From Andalucia godoyi (lineage: Eukaryota > Discoba > Jakobea > Jakobida > Andaluciidae), in assembly GCA_009859145.1 (NCBI GenBank), contig VRVR01000028.1, forward strand, positions 222,438 to 286,437: a stretch of DNA of 64,000 nt. Direction: 5' to 3'. Made by a program: the position numbers and the translations under genes. This document shows positions 47,785 through 58,157 of this stretch, piece after piece. Every line of letters begins with the position of its first letter. Within the stretch, counting starts at the first letter, position 1. Under the pieces are notes generated by a model. That model worked only from the letters and a program-made list of their open reading frames with translations. It was not told where the DNA came from and searched no databases.

Positions 47785-50400
47785 TCATGCATTGCTCTGT
47801 CCGGCACCATTGGCCAGGTTGGCAAGTTCGTCCTTGCGGAAGGACCGGCTCAGCATCTCCTCTTCACGAAGATGCTTCTGGAACTCGGTAAGCCTGGTCT
47901 TCAGCGTCTGAATGACTTCCAGTTTGCGGTCCAGGACTTGCTCCAAATTCGTAACGTACTCGTCAATCGCAGACCCTGGTTGATCAACATCATTCAAAAG
48001 CTTCATCTCGGTGCGCATAAGCTCCATGATGATGTCAATTTGGTGGCGATGCGACTGAATGACCTCTTCCTCTTCCTCAAGAATCGTGTTGATCAAATCC
48101 TCGTGCGCACGCTCCAGCACCTGACCGTCATCTCCATTCGCACGAGCATCGTCTCCCTCTTCGAAATAATCGTCGTCGCCCTGATCATAGCCAGCACCGT
48201 CGTCGCCCACTTCCTCAATATTCATTATATCCTCATCGTCCGATTCATCCTCCCCATAGCCACCACGACCGCCGTACTGGCGACCTCCGCCATGACGACC
48301 ACCCGCACCAGATCCAGGCTTTCCATACCATCCGGGACCGCCGGCGCCTCCTGCACGCGCCCCGACAGGCGGACGGCCTCCAGCAGACGCAGATGGTGGC
48401 CTCACAGCTCCCGTGTTCGGTCTTCCCGGAGCCGCCGCTGCATTGGCACCAGGTTGCTGTTGAGGGAAAGGAGGTGGGTTTTGCAACGCCTGGCGAGCGG
48501 CACGCGAACGGGCAGCATTTGACGCCGCCACCTCGTTCGGAGTGCGGCCATACAAATCGCGCTGTTGTTTTCCATTGTTTCCTCTCTTCAGCTCTTTCAC
48601 ACGGTCTGCATATCGCAGGGTGTTGAGCGTGTGCTCGGACGCAGCGGAGGCGGGTGCAATGTTTGCAATCATGCAGGTTCGAGAATTTCCAACAAAGGAA
48701 TCTCGCAAAACCTCCGTCAGCTTGGATCCGCGGAAAGGAATGTGTCTATGATCCTGATCCAATGCTCGGATGCACTCTTTGAGCGCAAGCAAAGACTTGT
48801 TGATCTCCGCACCTTCCATACGCGTCTGTCGATTGTTATCCATTGTGTCTGCACCTCGTTCTGAGCCCGCCAGATCGATGAACGAGAACTTGCCGCACTG
48901 TTTCCTGGTCTTCTTATCCTTTAGCACAATTTGCAGCAACGCATGAGATCGTGAAGACTCATCATTGGCTCCCGTGGTGCCTGTAGCCCGAACAGAATTG
49001 CCGTATTCAATAAGCTCCATCAGCGCATCGACGGATTCTACAGGGTGCTCCTGCAACCCAACAATGTGCACTTCCGAACGCGCATCCTCTCTTGGTGCCA
49101 ATTTCTTCCTGTTATTCAAAAGGTCAAACAATTTGGATGCATAAATCTCAAAGAACGACGCCCAGATATCTGTCGTGTTGTGGTCGACCATAGCAAACAG
49201 ATCGCGGGTTGCCATCAAGTACAAACCCATCTGACCCTGCTTTCCAAGCATCGTGTATGTCTTTCCAGAGCCAGTCTGGCCAAAGCAAAACACAGAGGCC
49301 TTTCCATTGTTCACGACGAACTCGACTAGCGGCGCAGCCGTACGCGCATATACTTCTGCATTGTCAACTTCCGAGTCAAATACCTCGTCAAAAACGAACT
49401 GATGCTGATCAATGTACTTTGTCAGATCGACCTTGACTTTAGGTTCGTGAACCGTCAGTGCGTCCTGCGACTCGACGGTAACAATATCAATTTCGTTCCT
49501 TTGTTCTTCCTTTTTTGTGAGTGGTCGCTTTCTCACAGCAACCTTGATGTTCGACATCCGCCCTCCCTTGCGATCGTTGTCGTTGTCCGTCGGAACAGGC
49601 GCACTTCTCCCGCTGTCTCGATTATTCGCAGAGGACACTACATTTACTTGCATTCCCGGAACAGACGACGGTGCGATGCCCGAGGACCCAGACTGAGGAG
49701 GAATATTCTGCAGCTGTTGCGCCGGGATCTGCTGGCTTGCAGGTCTCTGGCGCACAGGTGCCGCTGACACACTAGGTGCAGACAGCACACCCGCTGAAGA
49801 GGACGAGGACGAGGACGATGACGATGACTGTGGTTGTGGTTGCATAGCAGCAGCAGCAGATGACGATGATGATGATGGTGGTGGTGCACTTGTGAGAGCA
49901 CCGGAAGAAGGCGGGGCAATACTACTGCTTGGGTTTGCAGAAGCTTGTTGCTGGACAGAAGAGAGCTGCGTAGGCTGGTTATTCAGCATCATCGATGTCG
50001 GCACCTGCATCTCGTTTCCTGCTGCAGAACCGTCGGGTCCAGGGAGTCTTCCAGCGCTCTGTTCTCGTTTGATGACTTGGATCAACTGGAACAACCGCTT
50101 TCGGTCCGCCATGCTCACGACTCCAAATCGCGCATAGTCTGAATTCGCAAGTCCAATTTTGGGTTCAAAAAAACAGGAAGAAGGCAGCAGCAGTTCACAA
50201 TCAATGCGATAAAATGGCGAACGGAGATTAGATAATTATTCTGAATGGAAGTTGAAGGGACGGGAGGATACTGGTCCAGGAAACATACCTTGCATTGACA
50301 ACGTTGTGATGTTAGCTTCATCGACCGCTGCAGATTGAAAAGCCGGAAAATGCGCTTCAAGGCCAATTTGCTCAAGCCACGTGTACAAGACAGACGACAT
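47785..50400 (-). CDS. Kinesin-13 microtubule depolymerase with N-terminal SAM-like region, two exons
   Basis: Exon 1 is 50400-50289 and exon 2 is 50138-47785, giving 821 residues. The 150-nt intron starts GTATGT and ends TTCAG. Exon 1 encodes [20 protein letters not shown] and on to LSMQ. Joined to exon 2 ([21 protein letters not shown]) it completes a SAM-like domain as in KIF24-type kinesin-13s ([15 protein letters not shown] in human). The motor (about 240-585) has the P-loop FGQTGSGKT, the class-13 loop-2 KVD in [24 protein letters not shown] and DLAGSERG. Low-complexity linkers and a C-terminal coiled coil follow. Kinesin-13s depolymerise microtubules in spindle and cilium-length control. 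Confidence 0.94.
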
Positions 50401-50934
50401 TTCAATGGAAATCAACTTGAGGCGAAAGCAAAAGAAGGGGAGGAGGGGAAACAAAAACACGCGCGGGTAAAATGCAAACGTGTCTCGGCTTGGAGTAGCA
50501 GTAGTAGAAGAAGAAAAAAGAAAAGGAGGGGGAAAAGAAGAGAAGGAAAAGAAGAGAAGGACCAAAAGGAAAGAATAGGGCAAAACGTACGCATGAGGGA
50601 AAATCTCAAAAGTCCCAAAAGCTCAAAAGGATTAATGCAAAGGATTTTTTTTTTTTTCTTTGACGGGATCATTCGAGAGCTTTTGGCGGTCCATCCGTTT
50701 CTAGCCCAGCGCCCAGTCAGGCTAGGTTCCCAGCATCACGTCAAAAAAAATCCCCGATCCACTCCCGACGCCACAACACTGTTTATGCCAACGTTTTTGC
50801 ACCCTTTTCCAACTCTCTGGTCTGCTTTGGAGCTTTTCTAAAAGATTTTTTTTTTATTTTGAGGTTTTTGGACTGGAAAGGTTTGTTTATTATCAATTCG
50901 GCTCGCAGGTGGTTGGGTTGTTTTTTGTTTATTT

Positions 50935-50969
<35 letters not shown>

Positions 50970-51006
50970 GTAGTTCTTCCTTGTGCGCTTTTGAGATTGC
51001 GCAACG
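50401..51006. promoter_or_regulatory. Divergent promoter region with TTTTCG hexamer array
   Basis: Between kinesin-13 (minus) and the acidic gene (plus). Polypurine stretch at 50430-50580, T13 run near 50648-50660, and a six-fold TTTTCG tandem array at about 50935-50969, 37 bases before the ATG at 51007. Confidence 0.45.
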
Positions 51007-51993
51007 ATGGACTTCACGGGGTATGGATCTGGGTCTATTTTCACGCCGCAGGAACTGACGGCTTTGGAGCAGCAGCTGAATTCGCTTTTCAAGGCTGCGA
51101 AAGAAGCACGGACCGTGTGCAAGGACGAGTCTTTCAAGCTGTCAAGTGCGTTTGAAGCAGAGGTAATGAGTCAAAAGCAGACTGCGTCGAAGAATCAGCA
51201 GTCGCATGCTTCGACGACGACGACGACGACGACAGGAGGCGAGCACAAGGTGAAGATTGGCGATTGTTTGGGTCTGATGCAGGAAATTATTCGGCAAACG
51301 GACGACGTGCTTGTCGATGACATGAATTTCTTGGATGACCAGATGAAGCTAGTGCGGAAGATTAAGAACTCTAATGATCACTGGGCTCAGCTTGAGCTGA
51401 AGACCATCCTCGGAGAAGATGTCATCGACACGGAGGCACTGAATGCAGAAATTGCAGAAAAGAGTAATTCGTGCAGGGACAGCTTTTTGGAGCTGATGAC
51501 GAGGCTAAGAGCTATCTTGGACGAGGGTAATGTCGACAAGTTGTACAGAGCACTTAAACGAGTGCAGAACGGAGAGCCCGTTGACCAGGATGAACCCGAG
51601 CCCGAGCCACTACCCGAGACACAACCGCAAGAAGGACCCGAACCACAAACGCAAGCAGAGGCACACCGCGCCACCGAAACAGCCACCGAGCCTGTTTCGC
51701 ATGGAGCCCCGGAGCCAGCGCAAGAGAATGCAGAGACTCCAGCTTCGCCAGCTCGAGAAGAACAGCCTCCATCTGGAGTAGTTGTCAGTGATGCGGAGGG
51801 AGCTTCGTCTGCTGGAGACGTCAAGAATGGTGGATCAGATGCAGTGCAGGAAGAGAGTGGGCAAGTTGTAGACACACAGCGGGATGAGGAGAACCACTCG
51901 GCTGCTGCAGAATCAGACCCGATTCTCAACAGCAGTCCTGGGTCGAGTGCAGTACAAAATGCGGGCGATTCAAACGCAGTTTCTGCACCGTAG
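51007..51993 (+). CDS. Acidic protein with helical N-terminal half, unknown function
   Basis: 328 residues. Residues 1-170 are predominantly helical (FTPQELTALEQQLNSLFKAA and QEIIRQTDDVLVDDMNFLDD), with a Thr run at about 70-76. Residues 185-328 are Glu/Pro/Gln/Ser-rich and almost certainly disordered. No family recognised, no membrane span. The stop codon TAG (51991-51993) overlaps the first base of repeat copy 3, so the gene appears to terminate at the edge of the repeat, which also supplies its 3' UTR. An older, longer C-terminus may have been replaced. Confidence 0.72.
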   Translation: MDFTGYGSGSIFTPQELTALEQQLNSLFKAAKEARTVCKDESFKLSSAFEAEVMSQKQTASKNQQSHASTTTTTTTGGEHKVKIGDCLGLMQEIIRQTDDVLVDDMNFLDDQMKLVRKIKNSNDHWAQLELKTILGEDVIDTEALNAEIAEKSNSCRDSFLELMTRLRAILDEGNVDKLYRALKRVQNGEPVDQDEPEPEPLPETQPQEGPEPQTQAEAHRATETATEPVSHGAPEPAQENAETPASPAREEQPPSGVVVSDAEGASSAGDVKNGGSDAVQEESGQVVDTQRDEENHSAAAESDPILNSSPGSSAVQNAGDSNAVSAP

Positions 51994-52439
51994 GATAATA
52001 GCACGTCATTGTCATGCATACGGGGGAGTATACATAAACAGACACGGTCGATACTTGGCCGACATTAGCACGTTTGTTTCACAGGAATTCGTGATACAGG
52101 GCCTCTTAGGTCCCGCAGACCTACTAAGAGACCACGTGTCACTACACCTACCGCCTCTTCCTCTCGTATCTCCAGTTGCATCAATCGCTGCAGCTGAGGA
52201 CACGAAAGCGCCTGCTGCTGCTAGGGTCGTCAGAATCAAAAAAGCACCTTCTCAGGAACCACGTGTCACGCTGAGAAAGTGGCTCACAGATTGATCGAGA
52301 CTGGGAGCGGAGCGCGGAACATCTATCTGAAGAACGCCGTGTGGCGTGTTGGGGGTCTATCCCCTTCGCGGCAACGGGATGCAAGACTGAATTTGCATGT
52401 CTACTCGTAGATATGCATGTTCAGGGTATAATGTAGGCG
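51993..52439 (+). repeat. Dispersed modular repeat, copy 3
   Basis: About 447 bp with the standard left end (GGATAATAGCACGTCATTG) and right end (GGTATAATGTAGGCG). It lacks middle module B present in copies 1 and 2 but has module C, with an extra 65 or so bases inside it (near 52145-52210). Hairpins: CTCTTAGGTC/GACCT-x3-AAGAG at about 52103-52130, TTCTCAG/CTGAGAA at 52249-52277, and the 10-bp stem with a CTCG loop near 52395-52418. It starts at the stop codon of the preceding gene. Confidence 0.85.
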
Positions 52440-53312
52440 TAGCGGTAAATGTGATTCTCTGCCAAATACACGAATGTCCAACACTTTTTAGGGCGGCGGC
52501 ATGGATTCATGGACTAGTCCACGGAATGTGCACGGCTCCTGGCAATACGCAGTCGAAAAGCGAAACGCAAAGATGCAGGAACCGAGATTCTTCGTCGTTC
52601 CTGCTCAATTAAAATTCAAACGAGGGGTGAGGGAGTCTGATTGCCATCCTCCAACCTAGACCTGCGCATCTGTGCCGCGACGATGGAGACAGCCACACAG
52701 CAACGGCCGACAGCTTTGTGTATCAAACGTTGAACGTCAAACAATACAACGCCCTTATTGTCGTCAAGTCCAGGATTTCTTTGTTCGTCACTTTTCTTCT
52801 TGTTTTAATATTATTTTTGTTTTGTGTTTTATACATAATCGAATCCCATGGCTTCAAAGAGGGATCTTCCCAACAAACCCACGCCAGCCATGCTTGAAGA
52901 CACCGAGAACCAAGAAACCCGTTGATCCCCTCTCGCCGGAGGCCGAGAGCAAGAAGAAGAAGCGATGGCCCTTTGATGCAGAGCAATCTGCACGGAAGAG
53001 TTGGTGCTCGTCCCAAATTAAATTAAAAACATGTGGCTTGGATCTGTCTTTGGTGACAACGTAGCTGATAACCAATAATGATGCATGCTTTGGCGAGCGG
53101 TGTTAACAAATCGTTTCACTCCAGTTTTGCAGTGCATTTTCCAGGACTGCGGGGGGGATAGTCACATTAGCAAATAAATATTTTAAAAAACCGTCTCCAT
53201 TGAATACCAGCCCGGCGTGCAGCAATCTTTGATGAATTGCAGCATTCTTGTGTTAAAAAATAAAATAAAATCGCGTGCCATAGCAATTAGAGTTATTTTA
53301 ATTTATAACACG
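52440..53312. other. Long spacer with a possible decayed small ORF
   Basis: After copy 3 there is about 870 bp without a confident gene. A plausible start at 52849 reads MASKRDLPNKPTPAMLEDTE-NQETR then stops. One frame over, coding-like sequence continues (PVDPLSPEAESKKKKRWPFD, to a stop at 53064). This could be a frameshifted remnant or chance. The rest is A/T-rich. Confidence 0.35.
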
Positions 53313-56300
53313 CTATTCTTGTCCGTCAAGGTTGAGAGAACTAGAGTCCATCGTGACGGCAGATGATACACCACCGGTCGGGGCGTACTGCGCACTTATT
53401 GCGTCTTGCACAAAGTATGTCACCATCTTCCCAACGCCTTTGACTGCAATTTCTCCGCGCTCCGCACACACAAACTGGTCATGAACACGTTCGTACGTTT
53501 GACGCGAGATCTGTGCCTTTCCCGGCAAACTGGAGGACTCCATACGCGATGCAATGTTCACATTGTTCGACCAGCAGTCATAGGCAAGCGTCCGAGTTCC
53601 GAGAACTCCGGCAACTACAGAGCCTGTGTGCACTCCAACGCGGATGTTCAGCTCGGTTCCAGTTTCGCGGTTGAATGCGGCAATGCACGCCAGTGCATCG
53701 AGCGCAAAAGCACATGCATGCTCTGGATGTGCATGATCCTCCGTCAGACCAGCAATCGCAAACAGCGCATCACCGATCGTCTTAATCTTTTGCAGCTTGT
53801 GTTTTGCGCACAAGTCGTCAAATCGCGTGAAAATCTTGTTAAGAATCGAGACCAGCTCAATAGGCTTCTTCGTTTGACTAAAAGGCGTGAAGTTGCAGAT
53901 GTCCAAAAACACGATGGACACATCCTCAAATTGGTCTGCAATGGTTTCGCCGCGAAGTAAGCGGTCGGCCACGTGCTTCGGCATGATGTTCGTCAAGAGC
54001 TGCTCAGAACGCTTTTTCTCCTTAATCAACAGTTCTTCATGCTTCTTTTCAATAGAAAGATCACGCAGGAATCCAGCAAACATTCTGCGCTCACCAACAG
54101 CACCCCACGAGACAGACAACCGAACCGGGAATGACGAGCTGTCCTTTCGGTGACCCGTGAGATCAAATACTCTCCCTTGCGCAGCGGAGTTGTCTCTTCG
54201 GGTGTTGGAGATCTTCACAACTTCTGTGATGTAATCATCAATCTTTTTCCCATCAATGTCTTCGAACATCATCCGAACATCTTTTCCAAGAACATCTTCC
54301 GCAGTGTACTGGAACATTTTCGCTGCAGCCTTGTTCACCACTGACAACACTCCGGAATCGTCAAACTCAACAACACCGTCAACAGACGCTTCCAACATCG
54401 ATCGAGTTCGCTCCTCGGATTCTTTCAGCGCTTGCGAGATCTTCTTTGCATTTACCCTGTCTCCAGACAGAATGTAGTCGCGGATACCGGCGTTGCTGTC
54501 GATCACATCGGTAGGCAGCAGAAGAAGCATTCTGCGAAGGCGCTCGTTTTCTGCATACAGCGCATCAAGAGCGGAGCGAACAACCAAAAGAGTGGACAAG
54601 ACGAAAATCGGCCAAAACACCATGAACAATAGCAAATTGGCAATCCGAACGACTTCCGCAGTAGTGTCATACTTGTTCAGCCAGAGAGACCGCGCTCGCG
54701 ACATCGTAGTGGGCAACAGCGTATCTGAAATCTGCACAACGCTCGACGTAAGCCCCGCCTCTCCGTTTCCGATACGATTTGCCAGGGACGCCAACCGCGA
54801 GACTAGCCCATCAATCGAGTCCGTTCCGGTGAAGCACGCGGCATACAAACTACTGTCGTCCGTGTTCTGCAATCCGGGATACGCGACGGGAAAACTATTT
54901 TGTCCCGTCGCTAGAATCTGCCAGTTTTCCACCAACTGAGCTGCATCGGCGATGACGTACGCCTGCATGTCGGAAGCGGTCCACAAGGAGCTCGCTGCAA
55001 TCAGCTCGCCAGACCAAAACCGAATTCGCTGGGAGTAATACATCACAGCACCGAACTGTCGGAGCTCGCCATATTTCTGCTGAGAAGTGGTTGAAATGGA
55101 GGTTGAAGAAATAAAGAAGGAATTTCCCCACAACAAAAACAACAGCACGACACCCGTCATACGAAAGAGCAACTGCGAGTCCACAGAATGCCCATTTCCG
55201 TCGCTGATTTCAAGAGACGCTTCGGCCTTCTCATCAAAATCCGCAGCATGCATCACAGCGGTTTTGTAATAATTGTACAAGCTGGATAACGTACCCTTTG
55301 GGACTGTAGAAATCAGACGCAGCACGGAGGACCGCTCACCGAGCATCAGACGATACGCAGGTGCAAAGACGAACACTGCAAATAGGAAAATCAGCGATGA
55401 AGAAACGATCCCTGCAATTTGCGCGTTCAAATTGTAGGTGTCAACATTCTTCGACCAGACGGATGCATACTTCTTGGAGAGAGAAGAGTCGAACGCCTGA
55501 GACACTATTATCATGTCATTATACAGCAAGAATGCGGCGTCCGACCCGACAGTTCCAGAGCCAGCCGTGTACGCTCCACGTGCTGCTTCAATCACCTGCC
55601 TCGACGAACCTTGTAGAGTGTTCGTAAAAGATGAATTTGACGAAAACGAACCGGATGTGAACGACATCAAATTATAGCGTTCCGAAAACCATGCGAGAGC
55701 CAAGCTGCTTGTATCAACAGTCTTGGAAGACGTTAAATCAAGCATGCTGGATTCAAAAGTTGAGATTGCAGAGGTCATCGTCGAGAACGAAAAGCGAAAG
55801 GCTGCACTCATTCCCAGCGAAGCTGCAGAAATATCCATCGCCTTCGCCAATGTCGACGACGTGCCCAGCGACGTACTCGCTGACATGAATGCTGTGGAGA
55901 ACGCATACGAAAAGATGACGTAAACAAGCATCGACAGGATCATACCGGATATACACCAGACCACAAGTTGAATAGCAGAGGAGTGTCCTTTCGACAAACT
56001 TTTTCTATAGTGCCGCATCTTGGCGTTTGTAGATTCTGTGGAAACATCCGAGCGGGATGCAACGGAGGCTGCACTGCTGATGTGGCCAACATGCTCCTTC
56101 GCAGAGGCCGTATCACGACCAACCTTTGAGGAGCTGTCATCATCGTAATTCACCTTTTTCTTCCGAACAACAGGAGCCGGTTCCTCAGGAATGTTCTGTT
56201 CTGGCAAGAGCGGGGCGACTGCATTGCGCTTGCGAACTTTTCCAGCCAAGATGCCCGGCCGCGCATTCTGGCTTCCGCTGCCGACACTCAGGTCACATTC

Positions 56301-58157
56301 GCTCCCAGAAGGCGCAAATCCAGGACGAGAACTGTTAAGAGTCGAGGACGTGCCATCGTGTGAATCCACGGTGGAAAACGCGGACTTTCTCACCTTGTAT
56401 TCCTGCAGTTCGGTGGCGGTTTCGTGGTATTTGTCGGATGCCTCTCGATCGTTTTCAGCATCACGCAGAAATTCAGCATATGCATGAAGAACTACAGAGG
56501 AACGCGGGTATCGCCGAAGCAGTATCTTGAACAACCGCTCCGCCTCGCGATGGGCCTTGTCCAGCGATACAACGGTGTTCAAAATGCTAGACGGATCCTC
56601 TTCTTGAAGCATGGACTTCCAGAAGGATCGCAAGTGAAGTCGCACAGAAGCGACGTACTTTTGCGCCACAAGAACCGCTCGCTGCACCTCTTGAGCATCT
56701 GCAAGGAATGCGCCTCCTGGTCCAATTGCTCTGCTGACTTCCCGCTGGAATGCCGCAACTCGATACCATTCGTACTTTGTCAGCGTCGATTCAGTGTCGA
56801 TATTTCGTTCTGCCTTCTTCAGCAACGCGTCTGCTAGCAACGGATTGTCCTTGTACGCCAGAACATGGAGAGCAAACACGCGAGCGAGATTTGGATCATT
56901 CGGAAACTGCAGAGCTACATCTTCGAAAATCATGGTGATCGAGTCGAAAGAGAATGCATGGGACTTGTGGATTGGCTTCAAGAAGCTCTGTGTGAACTTT
57001 CGAACGAGCACCGAAACCAGCCACGGATCTTCAATATGTTGCACTCCATAAGTTATACCCAACCCGGAGTTTCCAGAGTCTCTGCTACCCGATCGAGGAG
57101 TGTCATTCGTCGGGCTGTTCACGCTGTCCAGATCGCCGATCGGCAATCCCTCGCCACGCTCAATGTAGTGCTCATGTGGATGGCTCACTTCCGCCTCTGA
57201 AGCGGTGATGTGGTGCATCAAGTTCACAAACAAGACGTAGTTAACGAACCCGCCAACAAGAAACGCTGGAAGAATCGCCACGAGCGCCACGACACCCAAA
57301 GTTGCTCCTACCGTATTGTCGTCATAGATGCGAGCTATCAAACCGCAAACACATATAACCAGGACAGCGCATCCCTTTCCAGCGTAAAATGCGTTCTGGA
57401 ATGGCCGATAGTACGGAAATCTATTGTTGTAGTAGTACAGTAGAGAAACTCCATACAGGATCCCGGCGATGTACTGCAGAGGAAGAGTGCCTTCATATGC
57501 ACGAAATCCCAAAATGAATGTCAGCCCCCAGGTGTCGATCACTTGGCCAACACCTGACATTCGACTCGCAATGCTCGACGCAGACGGAATGAACGGAAAC
57601 ACAAAAAAAGATGTGCACGTGGCGCAGTACAGCAATATCACAACAAACATCATCGCAATGATGGTAGACGGGCCGTTCGTCGGGTTCCAGCACACGGCAT
57701 TCGTAATCATGAAATTCGCGTCTCTGTCAAGGTACGTACACGCGGCGATGTTGAATGTAATGGCAGCAAACTGAACGACGAGAACAGGAGAATAGAGCTC
57801 CTGAAGAAAGCGGAGCGAGTACAGAGACTTCCTGGCCAGCTGACCTCGCTTCAAGGAGAACTGTGCCATGCAAAACAGTCCAATCATCAAAACCTGAAAC
57901 ACCACTGCAAAGCCGTAGAACAGGCCCAGGGAGCTGGTGGAAGAGGTCCCATACGTCACATCATAGAGGGGCGCCAGTTTTGCGAACACGCTTTGGAGCG
58001 TCGGGCCCCAGTTCGTTCGAGGATTGAAATGCAAGAGCAGTGTAGACACCGCATGATACAGCTGGAAGAACAGCGAAATAAGGATCGGAGATTGCTTCCT
58101 TGAAAGAAAGTGAGCAATGGAAAAATTGATCTCGTCAGGGGCGACGAACGAATCCAT
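53313..58157 (-). CDS. Large multi-pass PAS-adenylyl cyclase (TmcB-like N-terminus)
   Basis: 1614 residues. The N-terminal third has about 10 membrane segments. A cytosolic helical region follows (LARVFALHVLAYKDNPLLAD and YPRSSVVLHAYAEFLRDAEN), typical of TmcB-type protist proteins. Then come further membrane segments around a long extracytosolic loop, a PAS domain (about 1246-1366), a linker helix with LTNIMPKHVADRLL, and a class III nucleotidyl cyclase domain. Metal-binding Asp1419 (FLDICNF) and Asp1463 (TIGDALF) are present. Purine-selecting residues are Lys1459 and Asp1527 (YDCWSNNVN), the pair used for ATP rather than GTP, and the transition-state Asn and Arg are in VNIASRMES. So it should make cAMP as a homodimer, despite a general resemblance to protist guanylyl cyclases. 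Confidence 0.93.
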   Translation of the reverse strand: MDSFVAPDEINFSIAHFLSRKQSPILISLFFQLYHAVSTLLLHFNPRTNWGPTLQSVFAKLAPLYDVTYGTSSTSSLGLFYGFAVVFQVLMIGLFCMAQFSLKRGQLARKSLYSLRFLQELYSPVLVVQFAAITFNIAACTYLDRDANFMITNAVCWNPTNGPSTIIAMMFVVILLYCATCTSFFVFPFIPSASSIASRMSGVGQVIDTWGLTFILGFRAYEGTLPLQYIAGILYGVSLLYYYNNRFPYYRPFQNAFYAGKGCAVLVICVCGLIARIYDDNTVGATLGVVALVAILPAFLVGGFVNYVLFVNLMHHITASEAEVSHPHEHYIERGEGLPIGDLDSVNSPTNDTPRSGSRDSGNSGLGITYGVQHIEDPWLVSVLVRKFTQSFLKPIHKSHAFSFDSITMIFEDVALQFPNDPNLARVFALHVLAYKDNPLLADALLKKAERNIDTESTLTKYEWYRVAAFQREVSRAIGPGGAFLADAQEVQRAVLVAQKYVASVRLHLRSFWKSMLQEEDPSSILNTVVSLDKAHREAERLFKILLRRYPRSSVVLHAYAEFLRDAENDREASDKYHETATELQEYKVRKSAFSTVDSHDGTSSTLNSSRPGFAPSGSECDLSVGSGSQNARPGILAGKVRKRNAVAPLLPEQNIPEEPAPVVRKKKVNYDDDSSSKVGRDTASAKEHVGHISSAASVASRSDVSTESTNAKMRHYRKSLSKGHSSAIQLVVWCISGMILSMLVYVIFSYAFSTAFMSASTSLGTSSTLAKAMDISAASLGMSAAFRFSFSTMTSAISTFESSMLDLTSSKTVDTSSLALAWFSERYNLMSFTSGSFSSNSSFTNTLQGSSRQVIEAARGAYTAGSGTVGSDAAFLLYNDMIIVSQAFDSSLSKKYASVWSKNVDTYNLNAQIAGIVSSSLIFLFAVFVFAPAYRLMLGERSSVLRLISTVPKGTLSSLYNYYKTAVMHAADFDEKAEASLEISDGNGHSVDSQLLFRMTGVVLLFLLWGNSFFISSTSISTTSQQKYGELRQFGAVMYYSQRIRFWSGELIAASSLWTASDMQAYVIADAAQLVENWQILATGQNSFPVAYPGLQNTDDSSLYAACFTGTDSIDGLVSRLASLANRIGNGEAGLTSSVVQISDTLLPTTMSRARSLWLNKYDTTAEVVRIANLLLFMVFWPIFVLSTLLVVRSALDALYAENERLRRMLLLLPTDVIDSNAGIRDYILSGDRVNAKKISQALKESEERTRSMLEASVDGVVEFDDSGVLSVVNKAAAKMFQYTAEDVLGKDVRMMFEDIDGKKIDDYITEVVKISNTRRDNSAAQGRVFDLTGHRKDSSSFPVRLSVSWGAVGERRMFAGFLRDLSIEKKHEELLIKEKKRSEQLLTNIMPKHVADRLLRGETIADQFEDVSIVFLDICNFTPFSQTKKPIELVSILNKIFTRFDDLCAKHKLQKIKTIGDALFAIAGLTEDHAHPEHACAFALDALACIAAFNRETGTELNIRVGVHTGSVVAGVLGTRTLAYDCWSNNVNIASRMESSSLPGKAQISRQTYERVHDQFVCAERGEIAVKGVGKMVTYFVQDAISAQYAPTGGVSSAVTMDSSSLNLDGQE

